Translations under genes and position numbers: made by a program
Notes under the pieces: generated by a model
Told to the model about the DNA's origin: nothing
The model's database searches: none
What the model saw: only the letters and a program-made list of their open reading frames with translations
Source: Acinetobacter guillouiae CIP 63.46
GTDB lineage: Bacteria > Pseudomonadota > Gammaproteobacteria > Pseudomonadales > Moraxellaceae
Direction: 5' to 3'
NCBI RefSeq assembly: GCF_000368145.1
Contig: NZ_KB849283.1
Coordinates: 2,072,324-2,136,323 of the forward strand
DNA: 64,000 bases
Shown: positions 39,183-48,775 of the stretch, piece after piece
How the letters are laid out: every line of letters starts with the position of its first letter
How positions within the stretch are numbered: the first letter of the stretch is position 1

Positions 39183-39764
39183 ATGTACCAATTGAATCAA
39201 ACACAATTACAAACATTGCTTGATCTGCTTGAACACCATCAAACAGAACAGGCTGAACAATTCCTTATTGCACACCTTCAGCTAGATCCAACCGCAGCAA
39301 AAAATTTAGTCCGCATCCTGCATGAATCACCAGATGCGCTTCAGGCTTTTAAAGCAAACCCTCAAATTTTATCGGGAGAAATACCGAATATAAAAAATGA
39401 AAGCAAATCTTTTGAATTCAACTTTTCATCTAGTACGGTGAAAATGACCAATCAGGATGGTAAGACCATTGAAATCAATGATCAACATCCCGACTGGCAA
39501 GAGATCAAAAAACAATTCCAAATCGATTTGACTCAACCAGATGCTTTATCCAAATTTGCCGAAAACTTTATGCAAGGAGAGACGCAAAATACCTCATCAC
39601 AAGCAAAGTCTTCATCTTATGATTCAACAAGCCCTACTCACGCTTCGGTTCAAACCTCAGGGGTGGAAGACTTGAGTCATCAGAATAAGTCCAGCAGCAT
39701 GCTGTTATTGATTGGGTTTCTTGTTTTGATTGGGATTGCAGCCTTTTACTATTTTAAAACATGA
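39183..39764 (+). CDS. Tail-anchored paralogue of the preceding protein
   Basis: A protein of about 193 residues with one helical N-terminal unit (QLQTLLDLLEHHQTEQAEQF, then LDPTAAKNLVRIL) in place of the L7/L12-like repeats. A shared segment follows (IEINDQHPDWQEIKKQF, compared with DEHHPDWDEIMRHF upstream), then a Ser-rich linker and SGVEDLSHQNKSSSM before a C-terminal membrane anchor (LLLIGFLVLIGIAAFYYFKT). The linker-anchor boundary motif GVED/GIED is common to both genes. ATG at 39183 is preferred because CGAG is spaced six bases ahead; the frame opens earlier with TTG. No known function. Confidence 0.75.
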   Translation: MYQLNQTQLQTLLDLLEHHQTEQAEQFLIAHLQLDPTAAKNLVRILHESPDALQAFKANPQILSGEIPNIKNESKSFEFNFSSSTVKMTNQDGKTIEINDQHPDWQEIKKQFQIDLTQPDALSKFAENFMQGETQNTSSQAKSSSYDSTSPTHASVQTSGVEDLSHQNKSSSMLLLIGFLVLIGIAAFYYFKT

Positions 39765-39780
39765 TTGAGCAGTATAAAAA

Positions 39781-40791
39781 TTAACTCAGCTCAATAATAT
39801 CAATGGTTGGTGGTACTCTAAACCGAAAAGGCACACCCACCATACCGGTACCGACACTGACAAATACATCGGCATTTTCATGCTGATACAAGCCTCGTTT
39901 ATGACCGAGAATAGAAACTTTTTTCATCACATAACTGGTCAACCACGGCAATTCAACTTGCCCACCATGAGTATGTCCAGACAGCATCAACGGACGTGTA
40001 GGCAACTGTGGCACCATATCTACCGTATCGGGGTTATGTGACAAAATTAACCACGGTTTGTCTTGAGGTAAATCGGGCATATAACGCATATCCGCCTTGC
40101 CTGCCCATAAGTCCCCGACACCGATTAAGCGAAAATCATCAAATTCAACAATTTTACCTTCAATATCCATGACGTTATTGGCCTCTAAGGCACTGGCCAA
40201 TAAGGCTTGAATCGGTGGTCCTGGATACTGCTCATCATGATTACCATTTACTGAATAAACCGGAGCTTCGATCTGTTTTAAAATCGCCAGTTCTTCAACC
40301 AATTTATTTTCAGGTTCATAGGTCCAATCCCCTGCAACCACGACAAAATCGGGTTGAGCCAAATTAATTTTTTTGACAATTGTTTTAAGCTGACGCTCAT
40401 GTCCAGAAAACAGACCAATGTGTAAATCTGCAAGCAACGCAACTTTAATCGGTTGAGTAAAGCTTTTCTCCTGCCCCAACGAATATTGTATATGCTGAAC
40501 ATGAACCCGATGTGGTTCAATAAAACGTGCATAAATCAGCAATGCACTGAGCAAGAAAATAAAAATACTTTCATGTAATGAGAATTTTCCGATATATCCT
40601 GCATAAATGCTAAAAAATAACAACGGAATTAATAAATAAGACAGGTAGAATGCCAGTAAATGGACGAAAGACTTAAAAGGATGGATCGTTTCAGTTCTAG
40701 ATTGACTTAACCAAGCTTGGCTTACTCCCCATATCGCAAGCACAATGAAGCAGAGATAAAAAATTGATGTAACAGTTAGGGTTGGAAACAT
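39781..40791 (-). CDS. Membrane-anchored metallophosphoesterase
   Basis: A 336-residue calcineurin-like phosphoesterase of the YaeI/YkuE type. Three or four hydrophobic segments occupy residues 1-110. The catalytic domain then shows all metal motifs in order: VALLADLHIGL (D-x-H), VVVAGDWTY (G-D), VNGNHDEQ (G-N-H-D), LSHNPD (H) and LSGHTHGGQVELP (G-H-x-H). Relatives act on phospholipid or nucleotide headgroups such as UDP-diacylglucosamine, but the substrate here is undetermined. It is convergent with the tail-anchored pair and divergent from the phospholipase D gene. Confidence 0.92.
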   Translation of the reverse strand: MFPTLTVTSIFYLCFIVLAIWGVSQAWLSQSRTETIHPFKSFVHLLAFYLSYLLIPLLFFSIYAGYIGKFSLHESIFIFLLSALLIYARFIEPHRVHVQHIQYSLGQEKSFTQPIKVALLADLHIGLFSGHERQLKTIVKKINLAQPDFVVVAGDWTYEPENKLVEELAILKQIEAPVYSVNGNHDEQYPGPPIQALLASALEANNVMDIEGKIVEFDDFRLIGVGDLWAGKADMRYMPDLPQDKPWLILSHNPDTVDMVPQLPTRPLMLSGHTHGGQVELPWLTSYVMKKVSILGHKRGLYQHENADVFVSVGTGMVGVPFRFRVPPTIDIIELS

Positions 40792-40953
40792 ATTTAATCT
40801 CGCAAGTCGCTTGTACTTGTCATCTCTTTATTTATCTTTTGAAAAGGCTACATTGGCATTTCATAAATGGATTGCATTTCGGCAAACATCGACGAATTGT
40901 CAATATATCCTCAGGCAATTATACTCTAGCTCTGAGAAATCTTAGAAAATATT

Positions 40954-42582
40954 ATGCAAAGAACGATCAATCGTAATACCCAATTACAGCAAAAAGCTCA
41001 CAATCACCATGCTTCAAAATATTGGGTGATGATCGGTTCTTGCCTATTACTCAGCCTTTCTGCCTGCTCAACCCTACCCCGACAAGAAAATATTAAACCC
41101 GAATATGCCTACGATATAGACACCAAAGACACCCCTTTGGCGCAAATTATTTCTCCATTAAAAGCGCAAAACCCTGAGTTAACCGGTTATCACGTTCTTT
41201 ATGATCCGCTGGAAGCAATCGCAGCACGCATCAATTTAATTGAAAAAGCACAAAAAACGTTAGATTTGCAATATTACATTTGGGACAATGACAAAATTGG
41301 CTCATTGGCTTTATACAAAATTATTGAAGCCGCAGATCGCGGTGTTAAAGTTCGTTTACTGATTGATGATAATAATGCTAAACAAATGGAAGGGGTTTAT
41401 CTCGCCTTAGATCAACACCCAAACATTGAAGTAAAACTATTTAACCCTTACCGTTTTAGAAGTATTCGTCCCATCGACATGGTGCTGGATTTAAAACGTA
41501 TCAATCGTCGCATGCATAACAAGACCTTTACTGCTGACAATCAAATTTCATTAATTGGCGGACGTAATATGAGTAATCAATATTATAACGTCAGTGACAA
41601 TTACCAATTTTCAGATGTAGATGTCATGCTGGTGGGTCAAGCGGTAGATGATATTACCCACTCCTTTGACGAATACTGGAATCATAGCTACGCTTATCCG
41701 GTGAGAAATATTGTCAATCACAGTACCTACACCTTACGTTATGACAGCCTAAAAGAACAATTAACCCATCATTACCAAGAAATTACGGTTCAAAATTATT
41801 TGAATTTAAGTAATCGCACCCATGCTTTTGATCAGTGGCTCAATCAGAATATTCAACTGGATTGGGTCAAAGCAGAGGTGGTCAAAGATGCTCCTGATAA
41901 AATTCAGGCCAAGGCCAAAAAAGAACAGCATCTTAACTTCCAAATGGTGAAGCGCTTAGATATCCCGACTCAAAATGTCGATCTGATTTCTGCTTATTTT
42001 GTTCCGCAAAAAAAAGGCGCAAAGAAACTGGTTGAGTTGGCAGATGAGGGCGTTAAAGTACGTGTCCTGACCAACTCATTTAAAGCCAATGATGTCGCAT
42101 TGGTGCATGCATTTTATGCAAAATATCGAGATAACTTATTAAAAAATGGGGTCGAGCTTTATGAGTTTCTGCCTGCCGTTTCTGAGGAAAATCTCTATGC
42201 CAATTCAGAAGAAATCTCAAAGAAAGCCAAAGTTAGCTTAAAAGGTTTAAGCCGTTCTAGCTTGCATGCCAAACTGATGGCTGTGGATAATAAGCAAGTG
42301 TTTATTGGCTCATTTAATTTCGACCCGCGTTCAGCCAACTTAAATACTGAAATTGGGGTCATTATCAACAGTCCGCCGTTGGCGATTGCCGTACATAAAA
42401 CTATGGACGATAATTTAAAAAAATATGCTTATAAGCTGGTTTTAGATTCACAGAATAAAATCAATTGGCTCAAAGAAACGCCTCAAGGCATTGTCACTTT
42501 AAGAAAAGAGCCAAAAATGAAGTGGTGGCAAAAAGCAGGAATTAAGGTGATTTCTTGGTTGCCGATTGAGGGCTTTATGTAA
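40954..42582 (+). CDS. Phospholipase D family lipoprotein (cardiolipin-synthase-like)
   Basis: A 542-residue protein with a lipoprotein signal. Basic residues precede VMIGSCLLLSLSAC and the lipobox cysteine is Cys38, so it is membrane-tethered in the periplasm. Two HKD motifs are present: RMHNKTFTADNQISLIGGRN and LHAKLMAVDNKQVFIGSFNF. The first domain begins with TLDLQYYIWDNDKIGSLALY. The HKD pair forms a phosphatidyltransferase or phospholipase D active site. Cardiolipin synthesis (ClsC-like) or phospholipid remodelling is likely. The ATG at 40954 follows AGAAAATATT; a Met just before the hydrophobic signal core is an alternative start. Confidence 0.92.
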   Translation: MQRTINRNTQLQQKAHNHHASKYWVMIGSCLLLSLSACSTLPRQENIKPEYAYDIDTKDTPLAQIISPLKAQNPELTGYHVLYDPLEAIAARINLIEKAQKTLDLQYYIWDNDKIGSLALYKIIEAADRGVKVRLLIDDNNAKQMEGVYLALDQHPNIEVKLFNPYRFRSIRPIDMVLDLKRINRRMHNKTFTADNQISLIGGRNMSNQYYNVSDNYQFSDVDVMLVGQAVDDITHSFDEYWNHSYAYPVRNIVNHSTYTLRYDSLKEQLTHHYQEITVQNYLNLSNRTHAFDQWLNQNIQLDWVKAEVVKDAPDKIQAKAKKEQHLNFQMVKRLDIPTQNVDLISAYFVPQKKGAKKLVELADEGVKVRVLTNSFKANDVALVHAFYAKYRDNLLKNGVELYEFLPAVSEENLYANSEEISKKAKVSLKGLSRSSLHAKLMAVDNKQVFIGSFNFDPRSANLNTEIGVIINSPPLAIAVHKTMDDNLKKYAYKLVLDSQNKINWLKETPQGIVTLRKEPKMKWWQKAGIKVISWLPIEGFM

Positions 42583-42702
42583 TTCTGAATAATTTCACAT
42601 ATATGGTATAAGCACTGAATAAGCAAAGTAAGACCACTCATGAAAATTTGCATAATACAAGGTGTTTTCACTGCCTTATATTTTGAGAAAAGTTTAGATC
42701 GA

Positions 42703-42860
42703 TTTGCGTAGGCGATGCTCTACTTTTCTCGGGCAATGCCAAAACTTGCGCTGCAAACAAAGCCGTGCTTTGTTTTTGCTCATGTTGTTCAAAGGGGATA
42801 TCCTTATCGCCCTTGACCAACGGCGGCATCCATGCCGCCAAACGCGATAGCGATGTCAGG
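42703..42860. repeat. Structured intergenic repeat, copy 1
   Basis: The intergenic gap 42583-43174 holds an element also found, inverted, at 57.1 kb. Shared blocks are GCGTAGGCGATGC, CTTGCGCTGCAAACAAAGC, GTGCTTTGTTTTTGCTCA and a near-perfect palindrome GGCGGCATCCATGCCGCC at 42822-42839. ACAAAGC-CGT-GCTTTGT forms a second hairpin. No ORF in it is credible. The remaining 42861-43174 stretch shows nothing recognisable. Confidence 0.75.
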
Positions 42861-43174
42861 TAAAATCGGCTGATGGTAAAAGCAAAAACCATTTTATTTA
42901 TGTCAAGTTAATAATATTGATCGGTATAATATCTAAAAAACGTTGAGCATGAGTGAGGCAATATCGTTGAGAAAAAATAATGCCTTCACTGTATTTTTGA
43001 ATTTGGAATCAGGCGTCATAACTTTTTCTTTTTCGAACAATCCTCGTTATGACTATGCTCCAGTGACAAATATTCTGCCTGCTGAGTAAAGACGTTTTAT
43101 AAACCTACACACTCTCGCAGACAGCTTCCCTTGGCCTATTCAAAACAGTCAGAGACATCATTTTGAATAGATCG

Positions 43175-43987
43175 TTAATCTGTTAGGACTTCTTTCTGTA
43201 GATCTTCCAAACCTTTTTGCATCATCACTTGCACTTGTTGCGTCAGACTTTCAACCGTATGCCCTTCTGTTACAATCGCAGGAAAAGTTTTGAGATGCGC
43301 CACAACCTTTGGCATTTCCAGCACAGCTTGGACATGTTCGACAAATGTGGTTTCACCAATAAAAGGCACTACGGTATCTAATTGCCCATGTTGATTTACA
43401 TAGCAAATCACACATACTTGTACAGGTTTCTTGGCTTCGATTGCTGCACCTAAGATCCGACCATGTACTTTTTTGACTTTTGAACCATCTGTGGTGGTTG
43501 CTTCAGGGAAAAACAACACTGGAATATCTTTACTTAAGAACTCAGCGATTTGCTCTCGAATACGCACCGAATCCCCTGAACCACGTTTAATAAATAAGGT
43601 TCCACCACCTTTAGCCAAATTGCCAAAAACTGGCCATTTTTCAATTTCAGCTTTCGCTAAAAAGAATACCCGTGCCCCTGAACCTAAAACAGCAATATCC
43701 AACCATGAAATATGATTACTCACCCACAATGCTGGTTCACGCGGAATATCGCCATGTACACGCACGTCGACATTAAATACTTCACTTAAACGGCGACAAA
43801 AATACTGCACATAACGGGTATTTTTAGGATTATTCGGATCTTTATAGAGTTGATGGCGGTAAACCAGATAAAAGCCTTCTGCAACAGCAGATGTTCCTGA
43901 TACCAGTTTTTTACTGTACAAAAAGACTTTAGATAAAGCACTTAATTTCGATGATTTTGACTTTTTGATTGCTTGTTGTTGAGTCAT
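43175..43987 (-). CDS. 1-acyl-glycerol-3-phosphate acyltransferase family protein
   Basis: A 270-residue PlsC-type acyltransferase for phospholipid synthesis or remodelling at the inner membrane. The acyltransferase motifs are VSNHISWLDI (H-x4-D), GGTLFIKRGSGDSVRIREQ and LFFPEATTTDGSKVK (F-P-E-x-T-T). The N-terminus is basic with a weak hydrophobic stretch, and a C-terminal coiled stretch is Gln-rich. PlsC homologues exist in several copies in this genus, so substrate is uncertain. It is convergent with the repeat-bearing gap and not obviously in an operon. Confidence 0.9.
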   Translation of the reverse strand: MTQQQAIKKSKSSKLSALSKVFLYSKKLVSGTSAVAEGFYLVYRHQLYKDPNNPKNTRYVQYFCRRLSEVFNVDVRVHGDIPREPALWVSNHISWLDIAVLGSGARVFFLAKAEIEKWPVFGNLAKGGGTLFIKRGSGDSVRIREQIAEFLSKDIPVLFFPEATTTDGSKVKKVHGRILGAAIEAKKPVQVCVICYVNQHGQLDTVVPFIGETTFVEHVQAVLEMPKVVAHLKTFPAIVTEGHTVESLTQQVQVMMQKGLEDLQKEVLTD

Positions 43988-44335
43988 AGATATTCACTAA
44001 ACAAAATGTATGTCATATTAAACTGACACTATTGTATACATATCTAAATCAACTTGCATTCATCATAAAGACAACAACATTGATTTACTGTGCGAAATGA
44101 ATAGCCAAATCAGCTCAACGCTAAATTGTGGCAAAATTTGCGCGCCATCAAGCAGCTATACATTTTTACTGAATTTTAACTCCACCGTTAAAACAACAGG
44201 AAAACCCAAATTAAGATTTCACCATAAATTCATATATTTATAATTTTATTGCAATACTTTGCATACGGCTTAGGATTTCACACGGAATATCCTTTAGAAT
44301 GATTTTTCTAATCTAATGTCTGAGTTTTACAATCT

Positions 44336-45667
44336 GTGGAATACTTTGATCAAAATCAAGGTGGTGAAAAAACCATTTTAGTCAGTGTGAATGTTCAAAT
44401 TTTAGAAGATCTTGATGCAGAAGAATTTCGATTACTGGCTAAATCTGCGGGCGCGGATATATTAGAGCATTTAAGCGTACAACGGATTAAACCCGATCCT
44501 AAGTTCTTTATTGGTTCAGGTAAAGCAGAAGAAATTGCTGAACAAGTTGAGGCAGATGAAGTGGAGTTGGTTATTTTCGACCAAGCGCTTTCACCCGCTC
44601 AGGAACGTAATTTAGAACGTATTTTAAAATGTCGTGTGATTGACCGTACGGGTTTGATTCTTGATATTTTTGCGCAACGTGCCCGTACCCATGAAGGTAA
44701 GCTGCAAGTTGAATTGGCTCAGTTAGATCATCTTTCATCACGTTTAGTCCGCAGTCGTAGCAATCTAGACAGTCAGAAAGGCGGTATCGGTCTACGTGGA
44801 CCCGGTGAAACCTTACTTGAAACAGATCGACGTCTATTACGCATCCGTATGGAACAGCTCAAAGATCGTCTGGAAAAAGTCCGAAAAACACGCATTCAAG
44901 GTCGTGCTGCTCGCCAAAAAGCCAATATTCCAACCGTATCTTTGGTCGGTTATACCAACGCAGGCAAATCAACACTTTTTAATATTTTAGCAAATAGTGA
45001 TGTTTATGCAGCGGATCAATTATTTGCCACACTCGACCCAACCTTACGCCGTTTAGATTGGGATGGTATTGGCACGCTTGTTCTTGCAGACACTGTTGGT
45101 TTTGTGCGCAATCTCGCTCATTCTTTAGTCGAATCCTTTAAGGCAACTTTGGAAGAAACTTTAGAAGCGTCTTTACTGTTACATATCATCGATTCGAGTA
45201 GTCCAGATGTCATGGAACAGATTGATGCTGTAGAAACGGTGTTAAATGAAATTGGCGCAGATGTTCCGATATTAAGAGTTTATAACAAGATCGATCAAAG
45301 CGGCGAAGAAGCCAAAATCGTTTATGCCAAACCGCACCAACCTGAACGTGTTTATGTTTCAGCCCATACACAACAAGGTTTAGACTTGTTACGTAAAGCG
45401 GTCCATGAATGTTTGATGGGGCAAATTCAACGTTTTGAACTGCAATTAAAACCCGCTTATGGTAAGTTAAAAAATCAACTTTACGATCTTAACGTCATCG
45501 AATCTGAGCATTATGATGATGAAGGCAACTTACAATTGGTGGTTGCCATGGCACCACAAAAACTGGAACAGCTCATCAATCAGGCACATTTACCGCTCGT
45601 TGAAATCCTTGGAAATAAGGCAGAACAATTTAAAAGGCCGTTAGAAGAGTTTGAAATAAAGCGCTAA
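44336..45667 (+). CDS. hflX: Ribosome-associated GTPase HflX
   Basis: A 443-residue P-loop GTPase that rescues or splits ribosomes under stress. The N-terminal HflX domain carries FFIGSGKAEEIAEQVEADEV, the linker GGIGLRGPGETLLETDRRLL is the family hallmark, and the G domain has GYTNAGKST (205-213), DTVGF and NKID. The start codon is GTG (EYFDQNQGGEK follows); the upstream region has only a weak ribosome site. In many gammaproteobacteria hflX follows hfq. Here no hfq lies in the preceding 350 bases, which are AT-rich and probably hold the promoter. Confidence 0.95.
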   Translation: MEYFDQNQGGEKTILVSVNVQILEDLDAEEFRLLAKSAGADILEHLSVQRIKPDPKFFIGSGKAEEIAEQVEADEVELVIFDQALSPAQERNLERILKCRVIDRTGLILDIFAQRARTHEGKLQVELAQLDHLSSRLVRSRSNLDSQKGGIGLRGPGETLLETDRRLLRIRMEQLKDRLEKVRKTRIQGRAARQKANIPTVSLVGYTNAGKSTLFNILANSDVYAADQLFATLDPTLRRLDWDGIGTLVLADTVGFVRNLAHSLVESFKATLEETLEASLLLHIIDSSSPDVMEQIDAVETVLNEIGADVPILRVYNKIDQSGEEAKIVYAKPHQPERVYVSAHTQQGLDLLRKAVHECLMGQIQRFELQLKPAYGKLKNQLYDLNVIESEHYDDEGNLQLVVAMAPQKLEQLINQAHLPLVEILGNKAEQFKRPLEEFEIKR

Positions 45668-45710
45668 ATCGGTTAAAACGTGAAAGATCAATTTTTATAA
45701 ATAAACACAC

Positions 45711-46082
45711 ATGGATCAGTTAAAAGGTATCGATTGGCAAGCATGGATCTTCACAATAGGACTTATCATCTTCTTTCGTGAAGCTTCTGTGTTGGTGATG
45801 TCACAATTTAATCATCCTGAATTGGGCAATTTAACAGGTCTACTCAGCTTACTGTTTGTGCTGGTTATATGGCGCAGATTCAAAAAAATCCCTGCCCGTC
45901 TGGTCGATACCAATAATAAATTAATGAGAGAAAGTGGCTTTGCTTTCTTACCGATATGCGCGGGTTCATTAATCATGCTGGTCAGTATGGGAAAAGAGAT
46001 CCCCTTATTTCTGGTTGTGATGTTTGTCAGCACACTAATTCCACTCTGGATTTATGCAAAAATGGCGAAGAAGTGGCTATAG
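45711..46082 (+). CDS. LrgA/CidA family membrane protein
   Basis: A 123-residue inner-membrane protein with four spans. The family signature is in the RLVDTNNKLMRESGFAFLPI segment, followed by CAGSLIMLV and PLFLVVMFVSTLIPLWIYAK. CidA/LrgA proteins are holin-like and act with LrgB partners in murein hydrolase control or metabolite export. Its stop is 9 bases before the lrgB-like gene, showing co-translation. Confidence 0.85.
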   Translation: MDQLKGIDWQAWIFTIGLIIFFREASVLVMSQFNHPELGNLTGLLSLLFVLVIWRRFKKIPARLVDTNNKLMRESGFAFLPICAGSLIMLVSMGKEIPLFLVVMFVSTLIPLWIYAKMAKKWL

Positions 46083-46091
46083 GAGGCTGAT

Positions 46092-46760
46092 ATGTTAAGT
46101 GTACTCACTGGGTTTTTAATCACGCTAATTGCCTATTTGGCAGCGAAACCAATTAATAAACGCTTTCCTCAAATTCCGCTTCTGGTCATTGGCATGTTTT
46201 TTGTGATTGGAATTTTAATGATCTTTAAAATTCCTTATGAAAAATACAATACTGATATGAATGGTCTATTTAGCCATCTACTCGGTTATGTCACTGTGGC
46301 CTTGGCTATTCCATTAGCGGCAATGCGTTATGATGATTTGCCACTGAAATCTGTTGTGGGGATCTTGGTGTTTGCCAGTATCAGTGCTGTCGCATTACCC
46401 ATGAGCTTGGCTTATTTACTGCATATGTCGGAACCGACCATTATGGCCTTTGCTACACGTGCTGTGACTACCCCAATTGCAATCAATATTGCAACTTTAT
46501 TGCACTCACCAGTCACATTGGTGATTTTGATCGTCATTTTATCGGGCGTGATTGGGGCCGCATTTTCATCGATTATTTTACGCAATATTAATGATGAACG
46601 CGCGTCTGGCTTGGCTTTAGGACTGGCTGCACATGCCATCGGAACGGCCCAAGCTTGGCAACGTGGCGCGGTTGCAGGTCGTTATGCAGCCTTTGGAATG
46701 GCAGTAAATGCGGTGTTCACAGCCATCTGGTTGCCAACCTTTATACTTTTTATAAAATAA
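46092..46760 (+). CDS. LrgB/CidB family membrane protein
   Basis: A 222-residue protein with about six or seven spans. The family motif is ATRAVTTPIAINIATLLHSP, and LAAHAIGTAQAW with GAVAGRYAAFGMAVNAVFTA follow (the G-T-A and A-G-x-x-x-A-F-x-M elements of LrgB). It partners the LrgA-like protein in the inner membrane. RBS AGGAGG lies at the end of the upstream gene. Physiological role here is unspecified: cell lysis control in Gram-positive bacteria, carboxylate export in others. Confidence 0.9.
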   Translation: MLSVLTGFLITLIAYLAAKPINKRFPQIPLLVIGMFFVIGILMIFKIPYEKYNTDMNGLFSHLLGYVTVALAIPLAAMRYDDLPLKSVVGILVFASISAVALPMSLAYLLHMSEPTIMAFATRAVTTPIAINIATLLHSPVTLVILIVILSGVIGAAFSSIILRNINDERASGLALGLAAHAIGTAQAWQRGAVAGRYAAFGMAVNAVFTAIWLPTFILFIK

Positions 46761-46854
46761 ATGTGATTTAGTTTACTTTTCACATGATTGCCTAGAGTAA
46801 TTATTCAGCTTAAGATGAACTATTCTTTCCCCCATTTTGATAAGGAATCAATAA

Positions 46855-47298
46855 ATGAGGTTTAATAAGTTCATCTTAGGGACATTATTTTCTGTTTTAA
46901 GCTGTAGCAGTATGGCAAAAGATATCACCGGTATTTGGAAAAATATCGATGATAAAACTGGCTCATCTAAAGCTGTGCTTGAAATACGCAAAGAAGCCAA
47001 TGGCACATATACTGGTAAAATCATCAAAATCACCCCACGTCCTGGTTATACTCCAAAAGAAACCTGTATAGACTGTCCAGCGCCTTATACCAATAAACCC
47101 ATTTTAGGTATGGATGTTCTTAAAAATCTCAAACAAACCAGTGAAGAAGATTATGTCGGTGGAAAAATTATTGACCCACTTACAGGTAAAATTTACTCCA
47201 TGAAAGCCAAACTCAACTCAAACGGTAATCGCTTAATGTTAAGAGGTTATGTAGGGGTATCTGCACTTGGTCGTAGTCAAACTTGGATTCGTGAATAA
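46855..47298 (+). CDS. Secreted DUF2147 protein 1
   Basis: A 147-residue protein with a signal peptide (FILGTLFSVLSCSSMAKD). The DUF2147 fold follows: ITGIWKNIDDKTGSSKAVLE, GTYTGKIIKI, CIDCPAPYTNKPILGMDVLK, DYVGGKIIDPLTGKIYSMKA and GYVGVSALGRSQTWIR. It is a small periplasmic or outer-membrane beta-barrel-like domain (lipocalin-type) with a conserved Cys pair (CIDC). Function unknown. The next gene is a tandem paralogue. Confidence 0.9.
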   Translation: MRFNKFILGTLFSVLSCSSMAKDITGIWKNIDDKTGSSKAVLEIRKEANGTYTGKIIKITPRPGYTPKETCIDCPAPYTNKPILGMDVLKNLKQTSEEDYVGGKIIDPLTGKIYSMKAKLNSNGNRLMLRGYVGVSALGRSQTWIRE

Positions 47299-47350
47299 GG
47301 TCTTATTCATGAATCACAACATTTAAACTTAAAAGAAAATAGGTATGCTT

Positions 47351-47797
47351 ATGAAAAAAGGAATTTTCAATTGTATGCTACTGGGAATGATCAGCTGGAC
47401 ACATGCAGCTGACATCACTGGCACATGGCGCACTGTTGATGATAAAACAGGTTATGTTCGCGCACATATTCAAATCGAGAAACTAAAAGATGATACTTAT
47501 ATCGGGAAAATCATTAAAGATTTTCCTGCACCCGGTGAAACGGCTTTAACACAATGCCGCAATTGCCCCGCACCCTTTACCAATAAACCGATTATTGGCT
47601 TAACCATTTTACAAAAGTTAAAAGCTGATCCAAATAACCCAAACAACTATATTGGTGGTGAAGTTCTGGATCCTCGTGGAGGAAAAATTTATCATGGCAA
47701 AGCCCGCTTAAATGCAAGTGGAAACCGCCTGACCTTACGTGGCTATCTTGGTATTTCGCTGATTGGTCGAAGTCAGACATGGATTCGACAAGAATAA
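47351..47797 (+). CDS. Secreted DUF2147 protein 2
   Basis: A 148-residue tandem paralogue of the preceding protein. The signal peptide is MKKGIFNCMLLGMISWTHAA, and the start at 47351 skips two upstream codons. Conserved elements recur in the same order (DITGTWRTVDDKTG, CRNCPAPFTNKPIIGL, GGEVLDPRGGKIYHGKARLN, GYLGISLIGRSQTWIR). It probably arose by local duplication and then diverged. Confidence 0.9.
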   Translation: MKKGIFNCMLLGMISWTHAADITGTWRTVDDKTGYVRAHIQIEKLKDDTYIGKIIKDFPAPGETALTQCRNCPAPFTNKPIIGLTILQKLKADPNNPNNYIGGEVLDPRGGKIYHGKARLNASGNRLTLRGYLGISLIGRSQTWIRQE

Positions 47798-47895
47798 TTT
47801 GCTTTTCAGTTGATAGATAAATTCGCCATTTAAAAGATTAAAATCATTGAAAATGGTGCATTGACACTATGCTTGAATCTCGTGATATTGCCCAA

Positions 47896-47923
47896 AATAA
47901 AGCCACATGTTGTGGCTTTATTC
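47896..47923. terminator. Bidirectional terminator between DUF2147 and apaH
   Basis: AATAAAGCCACA and TGTGGCTTTATT form a 12-bp stem separated by T. It sits immediately past the apaH stop and about 100 bases beyond the DUF2147 gene, suited to both convergent transcripts. Confidence 0.75.
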
Positions 47924-47926
47924 ATA

Positions 47927-48775
47927 TCAAAAAACAGGATTATCGACACTAAAAAGTTTTTGATCTTCTAGTCGATAAGCCAGCAGTTGATGCCCCCAAA
48001 CACAACCACCATCGACATTTTGGATTTGCGCATTGATGCGCTCACCTTGCAACGCTGCCCAATGTCCAAAAACGATCTGATGAGTTTTTGCTGTCTGCGA
48101 TTCAAATTTAAACCATGGCTGAAAACCTGCTGGCATCGGCTCATCTAAAGCATCTTTAAAGCTAAACTCTAAACGACCTTGTGCATCAGTCAGGCGCATA
48201 CGGGTTAAATAATTGGTAATACAGCGTAAGCGAGCATGACCTTGTAAATCATCAACCCATAAATCTGGCTCAGTGCCATACATCTCTTTTAGAAATGAAT
48301 CCAGCACAGCAAAGTCATCATGCGCTAAGACTGCTTCTACTTCTTTGGCCAACGCGGCAGTCTTTTCCGCATCCCAAATATTCGGGATACCCGCATGGGT
48401 CAAAATCGTCTTTTCATTGGGAAATAAACACAAAGGCTGTTTACGCAACCAATCAACCAATTCATCACTTTCTAAAGCATGAATGACATCATCAATATGG
48501 TCTTTTTCTTTGAGCTTTTTGATCCCACGTGCAACCGCCAGCAGATTTAAATCATGATTGCCAAGGACTGTCGCAGCATTGCCTTGTTCGCATAATTTTT
48601 TGATAAAGCGTAATGCACCCACTGAGTTTTCACCACGCGCGATTAAATCGCCCGCAAACCAAATAAAATCTTGATCAGCATCGAACTGGATTTCTTTGAG
48701 TAGTGCTTTCAGTGCTTCAAAACACCCTTGTACATCGCCAATCACATAATTATATCTGACTTTCTCCAGTGCCAT
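47927..48775 (-). CDS. apaH: Symmetrical bis(5'-nucleosyl)-tetraphosphatase
   Basis: A 282-residue enzyme that hydrolyses Ap4A to two ADP, and removes Np4 caps from RNA. The PPP-family metal motifs are in order: GDVQGCFEAL, WFAGDLIARGENS and VLGNHDLNLLAVA, with LTHAGIP and FGHWAAL further on. ApaH-type residues close the C-terminus. It directly follows rsmA with no gap, in the classic pdxA-rsmA-apaH order. Confidence 0.96.
   Translation of the reverse strand: MALEKVRYNYVIGDVQGCFEALKALLKEIQFDADQDFIWFAGDLIARGENSVGALRFIKKLCEQGNAATVLGNHDLNLLAVARGIKKLKEKDHIDDVIHALESDELVDWLRKQPLCLFPNEKTILTHAGIPNIWDAEKTAALAKEVEAVLAHDDFAVLDSFLKEMYGTEPDLWVDDLQGHARLRCITNYLTRMRLTDAQGRLEFSFKDALDEPMPAGFQPWFKFESQTAKTHQIVFGHWAALQGERINAQIQNVDGGCVWGHQLLAYRLEDQKLFSVDNPVF

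Noticed and set aside
42668-42892. 74-codon minus-strand ORF in the 42.7 kb gap
   Set aside because: It coincides with the structured repeat that also occurs at 57.1 kb and 15.45 kb, where no matching frame is kept.
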